A stretch of 64,000 nt of DNA from Membranipora membranacea (Eukaryota > Bryozoa > Gymnolaemata > Cheilostomatida > Membraniporidae), in assembly GCA_914767715.1 (NCBI GenBank), contig OU612066.1, positions 21,054,283-21,118,282 on the forward strand, read 5' to 3'. The notes beneath the pieces were generated by a model, which worked only from the letters and a program-made list of their open reading frames with translations, did no database searches and was not told where the DNA came from. Each line of letters begins with the position of its first letter. Positions within the stretch are counted from its first letter, which is position 1. This document shows positions 48,369-60,800 of the stretch, in pieces. The translations under genes were made by a program, and so were the position numbers.

Positions 48369-48908
48369 ACTAAACTGATCAGGTTTTATATTTCACATTT
48401 TATACCCAGGATGCCTCCTCTTTTTCTACAAAACCCTATAAGGGTCGCTGCTAATTTTTAGTCTGCTACCAATGGTTAGTAACAAAGATAATAATAATAA
48501 TAATAATAACAAGCATGTTTACTTTGCCAACCAATGTTGTCCATGATCAAACACCTCCCCCTCCCCTCTCCCCATAACATAAGTATTTATATTTTAATCT
48601 AGACGCTGACAGAGTTGCAAGCATGTCAGCCAATGTCAATGCGTTAGCCCTGATTTTAGTCAACAAATTGGCTAAAAGCATGTATACTTCGACAAAACCA
48701 ATCCAACGGCCATGGACTTACATCAATATGAATATGTATATTTTGGCACTACAAAGGATTTCTTCAAAATGTTCCAATCATGAAAATAAATACATGGTTG
48801 GAACCACATAGGTGTGAATTTTCCAAATATGTTTTCAAATTTGCTCTGGGAGCAACATGAGGCAAGCAAATCCAAAATCTAATTTCATTTTAGCAGCCAA
48901 AAATATCA

Positions 48909-49040
48909 TCTAGAATTTACAATATTATTTGATCCCAGGCAGAAGCAAAAAATTGTGTGTGTAACATTGCGCTATGACTGCACAATGTTACACACACTAA
49001 TTTTTGCTACTGCCTGAGATCAAATATTGTAAATTCTAGA
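48909..49040. repeat. Inverted repeat with ~60-bp arms, unit 3 copy
   Basis: Counterpart of 13,848-13,976, with TCTAGAATTTAC-type ends and a 13-nt loop. Confidence 0.8.
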
Positions 49041-50369
49041 ATCTAGTTGATACCTGAAGTATCCATGTTACTGGAATTTTAATAGCCTATTCTCCCTGGC
49101 CGCATATATTCGATCATGTGTAGCCTTTTCTATCAAAAATTATGCCAAGATTTATGTATTAAAATGCGATATTTTGTTTAGCGCTGAAGCAAACTCCATG
49201 CTTATTTCAATATTTGATGCAACATATGTTTTTTTAAAGCTATGCAGTAATATATATATATCCTCATGTTTATAGTTTGATTTGATATATTTGATTCTCA
49301 GAAAGATCTATACACTGGTCGTGGTCAAGAAAGAACGACTAACCGCTACCTTGAACCTCACTATACAATATTCCTCACTACTCGTTGGTAATGATAACAG
49401 CCAACTAACAGATACTCTCAGCTTACTAAATCTCTTGAGCATTGCACTACATTTTTTGACAGCTCTTTTTAATACTTAAGACTATGTAGGCTGTAGGCAC
49501 TCTCTGAAGTTCTAGATTTTCAACACTGTTTCAAACTCAATCCCTAAGTTGACATTAGCTTTTTTAACATGCCGGGATTTAGATGTCCTCCAATTATATA
49601 TATAATATAATACATGTTGCGAAACTAAATATTTATACATTTCTCTCACATTGATCATGAGACGCAACCATACCAATAGAACTACAACAGTGACCCTTGC
49701 GTCTTGGCCTACAACTGACTCAACTTGTATCTCACAAGAAAAAAACTCCCTTTATAGCCTGATTAGAGCATCATGAGCAAAAATTGTTGACACCCATGCT
49801 TTACCAACTTAAAAACATGTTCATTACATTCAAAAGCTCAACTATGTTATGGAGTATGATCTGCTAGAGAAGAAGTGTCAACCAAACCAAGCAAGCATAT
49901 CCAAATCCTAACAACAGGTGCTTGCAATGCAAGTGAAAATAGTTGTTCATCAAATTGTTCTGCACTGAATCTAGCTAAGATATCCAAGTAAAATTTTGGT
50001 GATCACTCCCTGATATCACTATTAATTGGTACTTCAATCATACACAGTTGACACCACCATCTGTAGTAGTAACTGTGCAAAATTAATCTGAGGTGGGCCT
50101 ATACTATGCAAGTTGATGTTCAATCTTACTACGAAATTAGAGAGGTCATCACTTGAGTACATATAAATGATGAAATAGTGTGCAAACTTTGTCCATCCTG
50201 CTCTGATTTTGTACCAACACAGACAGTTATGGCCTTACCATGCTCAGTGATGAATGGTATGAGGATACAGGTGTTATTTACACTAAACATCCATAAGCAA
50301 CAACACAACAAAAATCATCGCTTGACTTAAATCATTTTCTGTGGAGATATTTAGCAGAGTTTAGTATGA
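49041..50369. other. Spacer without supported gene, unit 3
   Basis: Matches 13,977-15,306; nothing beyond simple repeats is seen. Confidence 0.5.
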
Positions 50370-50414
50370 CCTCTGTGATTGGTCTAATTTTGAAAGTTAG
50401 ACCAATCACAGAGG
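50370..50414. repeat. Short perfect hairpin, unit 3 copy
   Basis: The same 18-bp arms and 9-nt loop as at 15,308-15,352, unchanged. Confidence 0.8.
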
Positions 50415-51394
50415 CCATATCAATAGACTGGCCATATTATTTTATCCTTGGAATTCTAACTGGCAACTGAAACATGAGATTTTAAAACAGAGAATACAAT
50501 CACTTCTTCAGAGCTAAACCAAACAAAGTTCACACCATCAGAATCAGATACCTTCAATCTTATCAGATAATTGTATGTTGGGAGTGAAAATGGAGTTTTT
50601 CTGTGACAATTCAGGCAGCGTTTTGACACTAAATTTCAGTCTTGCCTATTTTAGTTTTCTAGGGTTTTCCATGGGGTTCTAACATTGCGTTGGGTGCGCA
50701 TGCTTCAGATCTATATCCTGAAAAAAATTCAAGGCTGTAGGAGGAATAGACACTGAGGTATCGGGGTTTAAAAGACTTGTGTTTTCGAAAATCTGGCCCT
50801 GTCGAGAGTGTAAGAATTTGATGACACTTTTTTAAAACGGAAGCTGGTGCGTTTGTGTAGCGCCTAGTATATCGGTTTTGGCAAAGTATACATTCTTGTA
50901 ACTGCGGATGCCTATCTTTTCTATCTGTGAATCTTCTCCAGCAGGGAGAATTCTCTAGTCCCATCATAGGACTGCTGCATTTCCTGACTTTGGACACACC
51001 AAGCCCAAAGTCAGGAAATGCGACTGTCCTACGAGTCCCATAATTAAAATTAAAAATAGCAGGGTAAATTTTACAAGCATCCACCCTCCAAGACTCAACT
51101 TACATCATCACCAACTTACATCAACAACAACATCACGCTAGACCGCCTAGGGGGCGTAAGGGGCGTGCCTCAGATTTTGGACATAACTACGTAAGGTTTG
51201 AACATTGTTCCAGAATACCATCCCATGGGTAGGGCATTTGGGTTCAGAGTGGGTACAAGTACCCATCCAGTAGGGTATCAGATCAGTAGTATTGTCCTCT
51301 GATTGTCCTTGTCAAAGAACAGTGGAGTACCCGAAGCCTCAGCAGTGAAGGTTAGTTAATTGGTTGCAGCTGTTTTCATGTTCTCACTTATTAA
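50415..51394. other. Spacer, unit 3
   Basis: Counterpart of 15,353-16,350. The minus-strand frame at 51,084-50,659 is not supported as a gene (see rejected items). Confidence 0.45.
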
Positions 51395-52149
51395 AGACTT
51401 TGTTTGAGGCTGCTATTTTGTATCACATCTTACTCTCCATATTTTATTCTATCATGTGAGTGATTTTCAGCTTTAGAATCCAAATATTGAGGAAGTTATG
51501 GCCTCTTGTTATATCTGACACTAAGGGGTTTTAGAATAACCGATACAATACTATACCTAAACTCAATACAATCGATAGAACAGGCTCACCTCAAATCACT
51601 GTTACAAATGTCTGACTTGCTCAAGCAAGATCTTCTCAGTACGGAGCTATCAGTGGATTGTCCTCTCTACTAGCCGCCAGCCTTCTGGGTGACTCTACAA
51701 GTAATATAATCCTCATATGAGTAATCTAGCTGTCCTCATGAGTATACATGTTGTACAGTAAGCAGTTATAAGTAGAGTCCCTTTCCTATTCTTGCCTTCT
51801 TCCTTTATTTTCTTTTGCTTTTTTCTGTTGGTTTTTATTTTCTGTTTTTGTTGTAGGGTCCTACAAGTTTTTGGTTGATTTGTTTGGATCCATAATTGTA
51901 ATGATGTATATATATGTATGTGTAGTTGGTACAAAGGTATAATAAGATTCCTCAGTACGAAATATGATAGTAGTCTGCACTATCTGGTTGCCGTTATATG
52001 ACTGACTAATTTCTGGCTGAGTCATATTATTTATACCTTTGTATTCCAACTACATGTAAAAATGGGAGTTGCCTTAATTTATGTGTGGTGGGGCAACTCC
52101 AAAGTAATATATGATGGCTATTAGAATTTGACTAATATTCAATATAGCA

Positions 52150-52378
52150 CTCTCAAACTTCCAGGGTCATTGCCTTCAATCGGCATTGGGAATAAGCGGA
52201 TGTTTCCCCTGGGGTATGTCACAACCATAGACAGGTGGCATAGACATTATGAGTTATTAGTTAATACACTAATAATCACTCAGATAAGATGATGATCAAA
52301 ATTCAGACCTGGGTGGGAATCGAATACGGGTCCCAATACCTATAGGCAACGACGCTACCATCATGCCACTTGGACCAA
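52150..52378 (-). repeat. tRNA-derived SINE-like arm, minus orientation
   Basis: On the minus strand the sequence starts like a tRNA (AAGTGGCATGATGGTAGCG resembles an A box; GTATTCGATTCCCACC resembles a B box) followed by a body that ends at CTCTCAAACTTCC. The body pairs imperfectly with the plus-strand arm at 52,383-52,556. Confidence 0.6.
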
Positions 52379-52382
52379 CTAG

Positions 52383-52556
52383 GTCAGTAGACAATTTAGC
52401 TCAGTATTAAAGGCGTCACCTGCAAAGCCATTTGGACCTGGGTTCGAGACCGTTACAGATTTGAACATTTTGATCATCAATATTAGTGACGTACCCCAGG
52501 GATTGCCGGCTGATTCTTACTGCCGATAAATTGCCGTCACCTTGGAAGTTTGAGAG
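52383..52556 (+). repeat. tRNA-derived SINE-like arm, plus orientation
   Basis: TTTAGCTCAGTATTAAAGG (A-box-like) and CTGGGTTCGAGACC (B-box-like) are about 30 nt apart, followed by a body ending in GGAAGTTTGAGAG. It stands head to head with the minus-oriented arm, so the pair forms a large palindrome inside the TTAA element. It is not called a functional tRNA because the acceptor stem is not evident. Confidence 0.6.
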
Positions 52557-52722
52557 GCCATAACTTCCTCAATATTTGGATTATAAAGCTGAAAATTGCT
52601 CACATGATAGAATGAAATATGGAGAATAAGATGTGATACAAAAGAGCAGCCTCAAACAAAGTCTTTAATTAATGCATACTGACATTTGTTTAAAGAACTA
52701 AACAATTCTAAAAGAAAGCAGC

Positions 52723-52971
52723 TTAGGCAGAGGAATCAAATGGCATGTTGTCTGCATAAATTCCAAAATGGCTGATCATACATTTCCTGTTTAGAGTTGT
52801 CTCAAAAACATCAATGCAGAGACAACTCTCAATTGCGCACAACAAGCAAATCTTTCCAATGGAAGTCTTAATTAACCACTCTCCGGAGACCGTCTGAGCG
52901 AGCAATAGATATTCACGTTTAAACCACTTCTCAGTGGAGTTTTCAGACCCAGTAATTGAGCCATCTTCAAT
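52723..52971 (-). CDS. Orphan coding-like fragment, unit 3 copy
   Basis: Counterpart of 16,404-16,654 with EKWFKREYLL and SGEWLIKTSIGK retained and PFDSSA at the end. The frame survives an in-frame indel, but the bases at the putative acceptor differ by two from unit 1. Confidence 0.3.
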   Translation of the reverse strand: MEDGSITGSENSTEKWFKREYLLLAQTVSGEWLIKTSIGKICLLCAIESCLCIDVFETTLNRKCMISHFGIYADNMPFDSSA

Positions 52972-53542
52972 CAAGACACTGAGTCACCTGAGAAGACTCA
53001 ACACAGATCGATCAGGTTTATCAGCCACCACAAAGTGCTATTGTCACTGATGCTGGCTCTGGGTTAGGCCATCTGGCATAACATCAAGGGCAAATAAACC
53101 ACTGAATAGTCCTTCCCATGACGATACTTCCACATGAGGACAATCACTGTTTTCGAGCTCAGACTAAGAATGAGGTATCTGTTGACAAAGCATGGCAACA
53201 AGATCCGCTGACATGGGCGAAAAAAAATCTGTATTGGGCATCACAAATTTACCACAATAGTTTTAATTCGAGAACAAAATGCAAACAAAGGAAGAATCCA
53301 AAATATATACATAGCCCAGCTAGAACCAGAGGGGTAGTAGTTGTGTGTAAGGGTCCTTTTACCAGACACATATTCATACTTGCAAAGAATACAGTTCAAA
53401 TCCACTATTAGGTCACACTTATCAAAAGTGAACTGATGTCCGTCATCAATTCTCTCTGCCTGCGTGTCTTCCTATACTTACGCTGCTGACATCAGCATTC
53501 ACATCATGTACTTCATAATCTAAAACTAGCTCATGTCACTAA

Positions 53543-53922
53543 AGCTGCATTTACATTAGACCGTCTCCGTCAGCTGGCCACCCACTCAGCAGTCTTTAAC
53601 CCCAAGTCTGAGCCAGAGTCTGAGACTGGCATGTGTTTACATAGCGTCGGCTTAGCCAATGTCAGTCTCAGAGAAAATAAATGTGAGTGATAGAACAAAG
53701 GGCAGTATTGTGATCGCTAAATTAGGAAATTGTGTTAAGATGGGCAGTCTTGAGACAAAAAACGAGCACTGCTCGAATTGCCAGACACCGTCTTAAAAGC
53801 CGGTCAGACAAGGTCAGTCAACCGTTTTTGTTATTCACACTACGCAGTCTCAGCCTCCGTCTTAGTAATTTGTCGGTCAAACTCAAGACAGGGCCAAAAG
53901 ACGGCCTAATGTAAAGGCAGCT
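53543..53922. mobile_element. 380-bp MITE, TAA duplication, unit 3 copy
   Basis: Same ends and same TAA flanks as 17,219-17,598; inherited with the duplicated unit. Confidence 0.75.
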
Positions 53923-54034
53923 TAAGGATCCTGAGCATGAGTTATTAACCCTGTTCAAAGCATTGAAACTGTCTGCGGAGCGAGTTTATCCATGATCTAA
54001 CATATTTCTTGTATTAACATGTTGTACTTCGGAA

Positions 54035-54231
54035 ATATCAGCTATCCAATTGATGCTTACAGCATACATAGATTTGTCCATTTTGGAGAAACAATAGTAA
54101 GGAAGCTGGTCAATCTGTCTTCAAGCCACTGCCTTTCTTGTCGACACCGTTCCGGCATCAATGCATAAAATATTTTATTGTATCTATCAGCATGGTGCTC
54201 AGGAAAACGTCCTGTTCCCAAAGTTGCCATG
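54035..54231 (-). pseudogene. Broken copy of the orphan 5' exon
   Basis: Starts MATLGTGRFPEHHADR at 54,231, like 17,931. A deletion near 54,065 removed the segment before the donor and the frame stops after NLCML. Confidence 0.3.
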
Positions 54232-55036
54232 TTGTTATTATAATGCGTGTTTTACTAAAAATACAGTACTGCTTATTTTAACTGTAATGATGTTCTCCAT
54301 GCTGAATGTAACGCTGGCCTTTATAGGTTGACTCATCGGAAAGCCTTAACATGTATGTTCAAGCTGGATTCAAAATGGCCTGATGACTTCGATGTATCTC
54401 AGTCTTTTGCCTACTGCTAATTACAATTGCAGTACCATCCTATCAGAACAAGTGGACTTTGGTGGACAGAACTGTGGCACCGGAAATACTTACTTATGCA
54501 GTTGAAATTAAATAAGTTTAAATCTGTATTTTTTGTGTGAAAAGGAAATAAATCATTGAGTAAACAGCTTACTTATGGTGGAAATTAAATAGGTTAGAAG
54601 CTATCAATAGGGGCTCAGTCCAGTGTAAAATTGAATTCCCTTCTCCCTGCTCAGACTAACCACTAAGGTCAGTATTTGCGTCTTGTTGATTACAGGAGTA
54701 AATACATAAATCTTTTATAACCAAATTTTAGGCGGAAAGCTTTGTAAATTACTGTAAATGGAATGTAATAAATAGGCGGGAAATGTTAGGGTAACACTTT
54801 TGTAAACAATGCAATCAACTGCCAATAGTTTGTTGTAACGGTTAATGATTTAACTTGGTTCGAACTCTATAAAGTATAAAGTTTATCGGCCTTGATGGTG
54901 GTGAGCTTTATGGTGATAAGGTTGACCTCAAAATATCCAATATTAGAAATGTAATCATTAAGTGGGCAACAGTTTTGGGTGAATCATAATTTATATAGAA
55001 GTTCGCCGCCTATATAAAGTTATTGAAAGCTAAACA
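54232..55036. other. Spacer before TRIM3 3' end
   Basis: No gene. It matches 17,932-18,704 with small indels, without the poly-G run. Confidence 0.5.
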
Positions 55037-58000
55037 TTAATCATAGAGAAGTTCATAACACATCACAGAATGCTGATGATAACTGGACACCAGCAGTCTG
55101 TTATTCTCTGTCCACAAATCAAACACTTGAGTCTGTACTCCTTCTTGATCGTTAAATTCTGTTATGAGTTCACCTGAAATTTGCAATAGAGGATAAGAAA
55201 GTAATATGCAGAACAGAACAAGGTAACAAAATCCGTACATTTAACTGGTGGTTTGGTTGCTTCGATGAGGGTACTGATCCCCTAATCCCTAACTAATTAA
55301 ACCAGGACTTTTTAGTACTCTATTGTTATATGGAAGACCTACATGTATATAATACAATTTAACGAGTAAAGTTCTTACCAGTCGCTGTATTTAGAACTTC
55401 TATCCATACACCTCTCTTACTGCCTTGGTGTCCATCTCCACTGACCAGTACTACATCATTACTGCTGGCTACAGAGAGTGGTTCTGCTGTGAGGCTTGTA
55501 GTCCAGAGCACAGTCTCTGTGCTCATGTTGAACTTGAATACCTGAGCAGGTGAGCCAATGGTGATGATGACAGAGTTTTCTCCTGCTGAACACATGGATA
55601 TGAAGGTGTCGGTCGGGATCTTAGGACATGGAATCTGTCTCATCACTTTCCCGTTGAGATTATAGATAGTGATTCTCTTATTGGTGGCATCAGCAGCAAA
55701 AATCTGGTTTTTTACAACACAAAGTTTGTTGCCGGTGTATTTGCGGTCAGTGTGATCCCAGGAGGTGATCTGTTGACCATTCAAATCATACACACAGATC
55801 TTGTGAGGTTGTCCGGGTCGTAGAATGTAGAGTCGATCCTGATGAGCTCTTATGGTGATGATGTGAGTGGGAAGTTTGATAAAGTCTGCTGTCTTGTTAC
55901 CAGCTTCATCTATTCTGTTGATTGAGCCGCTGCTTAGACCTACATAGGTGACACCTTTATAGCTACATGATGTGTAGCAATAGTTATTTGCTGCCAGTTG
56001 CTTCACCAGCCGTATCGAGGTCGGAGGTTTTCTACTTCTCATGAGGTCATCACCGATCACAAAGTCGTCTGTTGGTACCAGAGCAGCGTTTATCTCTGTG
56101 GTGTCAGAATCTGAAACACAATAAATGTCTGATCACTTATATTACATGTGTGTTGATGCACCAGAATTACAACAAATCCAGCAATCCCTAGAACTATATC
56201 ATCTAACCCGGTGATTAATTATGATGATATATCTGCAAGAAGCATTTTTACCGTTTTTAGGATTATTCATTTACACATTACAGCTAGTAGGGCCCTACAT
56301 TTCCACTAAAAATATAATCTTACAGAACTTTTTCATGAAACTGTTGCTTTGTAGCGCTTGCACATTGAATGGCGAGGCTCGCACTAGGAAAATTAGAGGC
56401 ACACCATTGGTTTGGATCAGTTGCTGGTTTCCCACCACCAGAGCTTGGAAGCCATCATCATTAGCCATATCATCTAGTTTAGCCTCCAAATCCTTCTTTG
56501 TTTGCAGCAAGTCAACCTGTATGATAGGAAAGGGAAGCAATATGTAAATGATGGTAGTAACCACTCTCACACTCAATAACTCAAATACTCGAAGTCTGGT
56601 ATTCAAATATCCCAATCGGTTAAAATCATAAACGAATGTGAGCATTTTAAGGTTATATCTACTGTCAGGTTATACACTTTAATTGAATCGTTCACTGCGT
56701 ATGACAATATTGTGCTTAAATTTTAGGTTATTTTGCATTTGTGAGAAAGTTTGTAGTTGCCTCCTTAATATCAATGAGGGGACAACTTCGATTTCTTAGT
56801 ACAGGAAAGGCGGTTCTAGTTACTAATGACTGTGAATGAATTTTCTTTCTTTCCATGTTTTACAATTAAAGAACCCATGTCTTATTTCAGCAAGAATTAC
56901 AGTATCTATGCAGCTTGTTGGTGTAGAAGGAAAGTGATGGGGCCTCATTGTTTGGCTTCATTTATGATATTTCCATCATATTGAAATTGAATTAACTTAC
57001 ACAGTGTTGTTTAGATAGATCAGAGCGGACAATTTTGATCTGTTCATGAAACTTAGTGAGTTTTAGTCCAGCATCCTTCTCAATGTATTCTGTCAGCTTA
57101 TCTTTAGTGCTGCTTCTGTTTGTGATATACTCCTCCTTCAACTTTCCATATTTCTCTCTGATAGCTTGTATCTATGTAGTAGGCAATTAGTTAAAGATGA
57201 CCTCTTTTCACAATAAATTTCGACCGGGTCAAACCTATCTATCTCACGCAGAGTCGTATTTCACCAAGATTCAGTGTTATAACATTTTGAACTCTCTCCC
57301 AATACAATAGTGATCACAATACCTGTTTCTCCTTCGTGTCATCAATAAGTCTGACTCCTTCCTCAGTTTCTGTATCCCAGTTAGACAGAGTGACTGCTGC
57401 CTCCTTCATCACAGCTGACCATTTATCAAACAACTCTTCACATTCCTTCTTCTTAGGCTCCAGTAATCTCTTCACCTCAGCTGAGAGCTCTTTTAGAGAC
57501 ATGAGCTTGTGGTTAGAGCCTAGAGGGGGTATAGAAATTGAATTAATGGTTTTGGTTTGGAGTATCAATGTGATTGGTGAAGACTTATGGGAAACACACA
57601 GAGTCTAAGAAAGTCAGGACTGTGAAATTGAGGACAAGAGACGGGATAAACTACTACCATACCCATCGTCCTTCGGTAGTTCAGTGCTGAGCTGCAAACT
57701 GAATCTCAACATTATGATTTGACCTTCTTTTTCAGTAAAGAGATTCCAATTTTCTTTTAAGTGAAAACGGTAGCCAGATTTGTGCTGTGTAAAGGGTGGT
57801 GCCAGGGTGCTAGAATATTCAATTCTCTAAGCTTTGAAGGTCATTAATATGTATGTCCAAATTAAAGTACTGGGGTATTTCTTTGGCCAAATCCAAACTT
57901 TGCTCAAAATCTTCTCATTTATTCAGTAATTGTTCTCAACAAAAGGCACATATTATGAGATACCAATAGAAAATATCTTGGTATAAGAATGAGATCTATC

Positions 58001-59934
58001 AATACGCAATAAAACAAACCTTGATAATTCCACTAGGAGTTGCATCCTCAGTTTCAAAGATGATACAACTTGCATCAGTAAATTACAAATCTGATTAGCC
58101 TATATCAGATGTCAAAGGTCGCATGATGGAATTGTCACTCACCATTTTGGCAAAGGCCAACAGAAGACAAACATTCGAGGCAGTAAACAATCAAGCACTT
58201 TGAACATCCAAAAGAGACGACTTGATCTTTGTGAGTCTCACAGAACTTCTGCTGCTCTACTGTTGAGGTTGTTCTCATGTACTCCTTTATATTCTGAGTC
58301 TCATGATGCCAGTTCAACTCAATGTGAAGCTGTAATGACACAAGTAATCAAATCTGAATCTTTATCACAGGTTAAGGAAAGTTTGCTTTCTCCCTTTACA
58401 CTTAGCTATCACATCGAGTAATTTATTTATTATATATAAAACACTGTTCAAACTATAGAGGGATAAAGATAGATAGGATAGAGAAGGCATAGAATAGATG
58501 GAGAGAGCTGACAGGAGTGCTTTGCGATAAGAAAATTCCCACCAAGCTCAAGGTTTTATTGTACAAGACGGCAATAAAACCTACACTGATGTATGGAAAT
58601 GAGATCTAGCCACTGACTCAAAGACAAGAAGACAAGATAAGTGCAACTGAGATGAGGATGCTCCGACACATTTATAATATAGACTGGGAAGAGCATAAAA
58701 CAAATGAGAGTATAAGGGAGGAGGCCAAAATAGAAGCGATTGCAATAGGTATGAGGAGGAGACGTCTTCAATGGTATGGACATGTACGCAGGAGAAGATA
58801 GGGAGGAAGATATTAGAATGGTGGCTGAGATGAGAATACAGGGAAAGAGAAAGAGAGGGAGGCCAAAGAAAAGATGGATGGATACAGTGAAGGATGACAT
58901 GCTGAGATGGGGCCTCTCAGATGAAGATGTTGATGATAGAATCAGATGGCATTCTCTGATAGAACTTGGTGCCCTGCAGGACCGCCACCCATCCCGGAAC
59001 ACGGCGGACTAGGTGAGAGATATAAAACACTCCATATATCGCTGATATTTTATAAAACTACTTCTCAAAATTGCCTAACAGACACACAGCCACAGGTTCT
59101 CGATTAGTATTTACCTTCTGATGAGCAGCACAGTACTTATGTTCACAGGTCAGACAGTAAGTGTTGGCTGTCATCTTGAGTTTTCCACTTTTCTCACAAG
59201 GCTCACAGAATGTAGCTGGATGAACATTCTCTAAGGCTGAGGGAAGATTGTCTATCACCACTTTGAACTTGTTTCTGCAAATCAAAAAATGTTGAACATT
59301 AAGCCGTACTAAATCAATCTTCCAACCATGTGGCCAGTGCCATCAAGCCAACCATCCCACCTAGACAATCCCGAAACTCATCCCACTTATTCTATCCTGT
59401 CAGCTATCCCACCAACACTGCCCCGCCCCCTTTCCTGGACAACAGGAAGTTTGACGAAGGAAATGTTTTAAATTGGCTACAGATTAATGATGTTAATCAT
59501 CTGACTTGATTAATTAAAAGTCACATGCCTTATTACTTATCCCGAAGCATAGGGGGCAAAATTTTAGTCTGTGCCAGGTTGCTCTCTGCTTGCAGGCAGG
59601 TCGGAGCACACCTGGGGGTCAACCAAACCCCAAATATGTTGAATCTGTGTGGAGCTACACAACAATATAATATATAGTTGATAGTTCAAATCAGAGACTG
59701 ATTGCAATACTGTTATTAGAAACGCTGTCAAATTAGGTGCTCTGTGAACCTCGATACTTACTGACAAACCCTACATTCGATCACATCAGTCTTCTTGAGT
59801 TGCCTCCTCAGGCAAGTCTCACAGCATACATGAGTACAGGGCAGAAACATCGGGTTATGGATATAACCCTCTTCTTCAAGGCAGTTACCACATGTAACCA
59901 AATGGGGTGCGTCTTCTGCTACTGAGACGGCCAT
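55037..59934 (-). CDS. TRIM3: RING/B-box/coiled-coil/beta-propeller protein
   Basis: Eight coding exons: 59934-59762, 59274-59115, 58329-58143, 57519-57323, 57171-57001, 56516-56324, 56110-55379 and 55173-55037, total 1950 nt, open frame of 649 aa. The layout is as in TRIM1 plus a 57-residue coiled-coil exon (IQAIREKYGKLKEEY ... LSKQHC) that TRIM1 lacks. RING cysteines and histidine are intact; B-box 1 is identical to TRIM1; B-box 2 differs at two residues (SFGC, LIVYC). The propeller exon differs from TRIM1 at about 40 of 245 positions, clustered between strands, and is two codons shorter. It is predicted to be a cytoplasmic E3 ubiquitin ligase by family; the target is unknown. The shared RTE insertion sits in intron 2. 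Confidence 0.88.
58446..59020 (+). mobile_element. RTE LINE in TRIM3 intron 2, internally deleted
   Basis: The same insertion as in TRIM1, with the same TATAAAACACT duplication (58,435-58,445 and 59,021-59,031). Only the first ~20 bp and the last ~550 bp remain; about 705 bp, including the FADDLVL region, are missing. A further stop replaces the Trp in EIWPL. Confidence 0.92.
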
Positions 59935-59966
59935 CTCTCTTATGTGACGGTGTGCCACTCAGTGGA

Positions 59967-60800
59967 TCTATAAAGCATGAGTCAAGATCAACTTCATATT
60001 GTTTATAACAGCACCTATAACTAGAAGATCAGTGGAGGCCCCGTCTTACCTTCTGTGGGAGGGCTTGTTTGCTCAGGTGGAGGCGCATATTGCCATCTAT
60101 ACCCACCTGTGAATCAATCCTCCATGTTTTTTATAGAGTGTAACCACAGAAAGACCCTGACCACTGATTCAAGGAAAGGTAGCAGAAATAAGAAGAATTT
60201 TTTAGTTCATTCTTTCTCCGTGCCCCTCCCGAAAGAATGAATGAATTCCATTATGAAAGAGGGCTGGGAGCATGACCTATGTATTCAAGTATAACATCCG
60301 GAGAAATAGGATGGTCACTAGCTCATAGCCTGCTATAATTGGGATCATAGATGGTTGACAATAGAATGTCATAAATAGCGACCTTAACCTTAACTTGAGT
60401 AAGCTGTGATAAAGGACAACTAAAGGATTTCAACACCACAATGAAATAGAGAGAGTCAGAGTATCTAGCACATTTAATGTACATACTACTGACCCGATAT
60501 TCTCGAAGGTTATGTCCTGTAAACTCTCTTAGTGTAGTTATATCTAAATCTCAACTGCTTGTTACTAACTTCCTTGTTCAAGCTGTGACTGCAGACTGCT
60601 GTTTAATAAGTTGAAAGCCTTATCTTAATACTCTGAAACAAAACTGTAAGAGTGGTTATCTATGTTGCAATTTAAAATCTCTAACATACAGTTTCTATGC
60701 ATTCGGTCGATTAATATTAACCTGCAAGCGTTATCAATTGCTGATATGACAGTGGTAGGTAGTGGTAGTTATATTTGAACTAGATCAGCTAAGGTATCCT
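59967..60800 (-). promoter_or_regulatory. TRIM3 upstream region with candidate leader exons
   Basis: Contains the leader block with donor AAG/GTAAGACGGGG (about 60,051) and one copy of the upstream repeat core (about 60,440-60,640). The coding exon acceptor lies at 59,967, giving a 33-nt leader before the ATG. Confidence 0.4.

Larger units (their letters stand above)
51395..52664. mobile_element. 1.27-kb element, 111-bp TIRs, TTAA target duplication
   Basis: Terminal inverted repeats of about 111 bp (51,395-51,505 and 52,554-52,664; ends AGACTTTGTTTGAGGCTGCT) are flanked on both sides by TTAA. Unit 1 has the uninterrupted site near 16,350 (ATCAATTAATAC), which proves insertion in unit 3. TTAA duplication points to piggyBac-type mobilisation. 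There is no transposase frame, so it is non-autonomous. The interior carries two tRNA-like SINE heads in opposite orientation and a T/C-rich stretch at about 51,780-51,850. Confidence 0.88.
38692..60800. repeat. Large duplicated segment, unit 3 copy
   Basis: Counterpart of 3,365-25,200; same gene order and orientation, offset about 35.3-36.3 kb. Confidence 0.85.

Noticed and set aside
52305-52455. Functional tRNA genes
   Set aside because: A- and B-box-like sequences are present, but no acceptor stem or clean anticodon arm can be formed; they are SINE heads.
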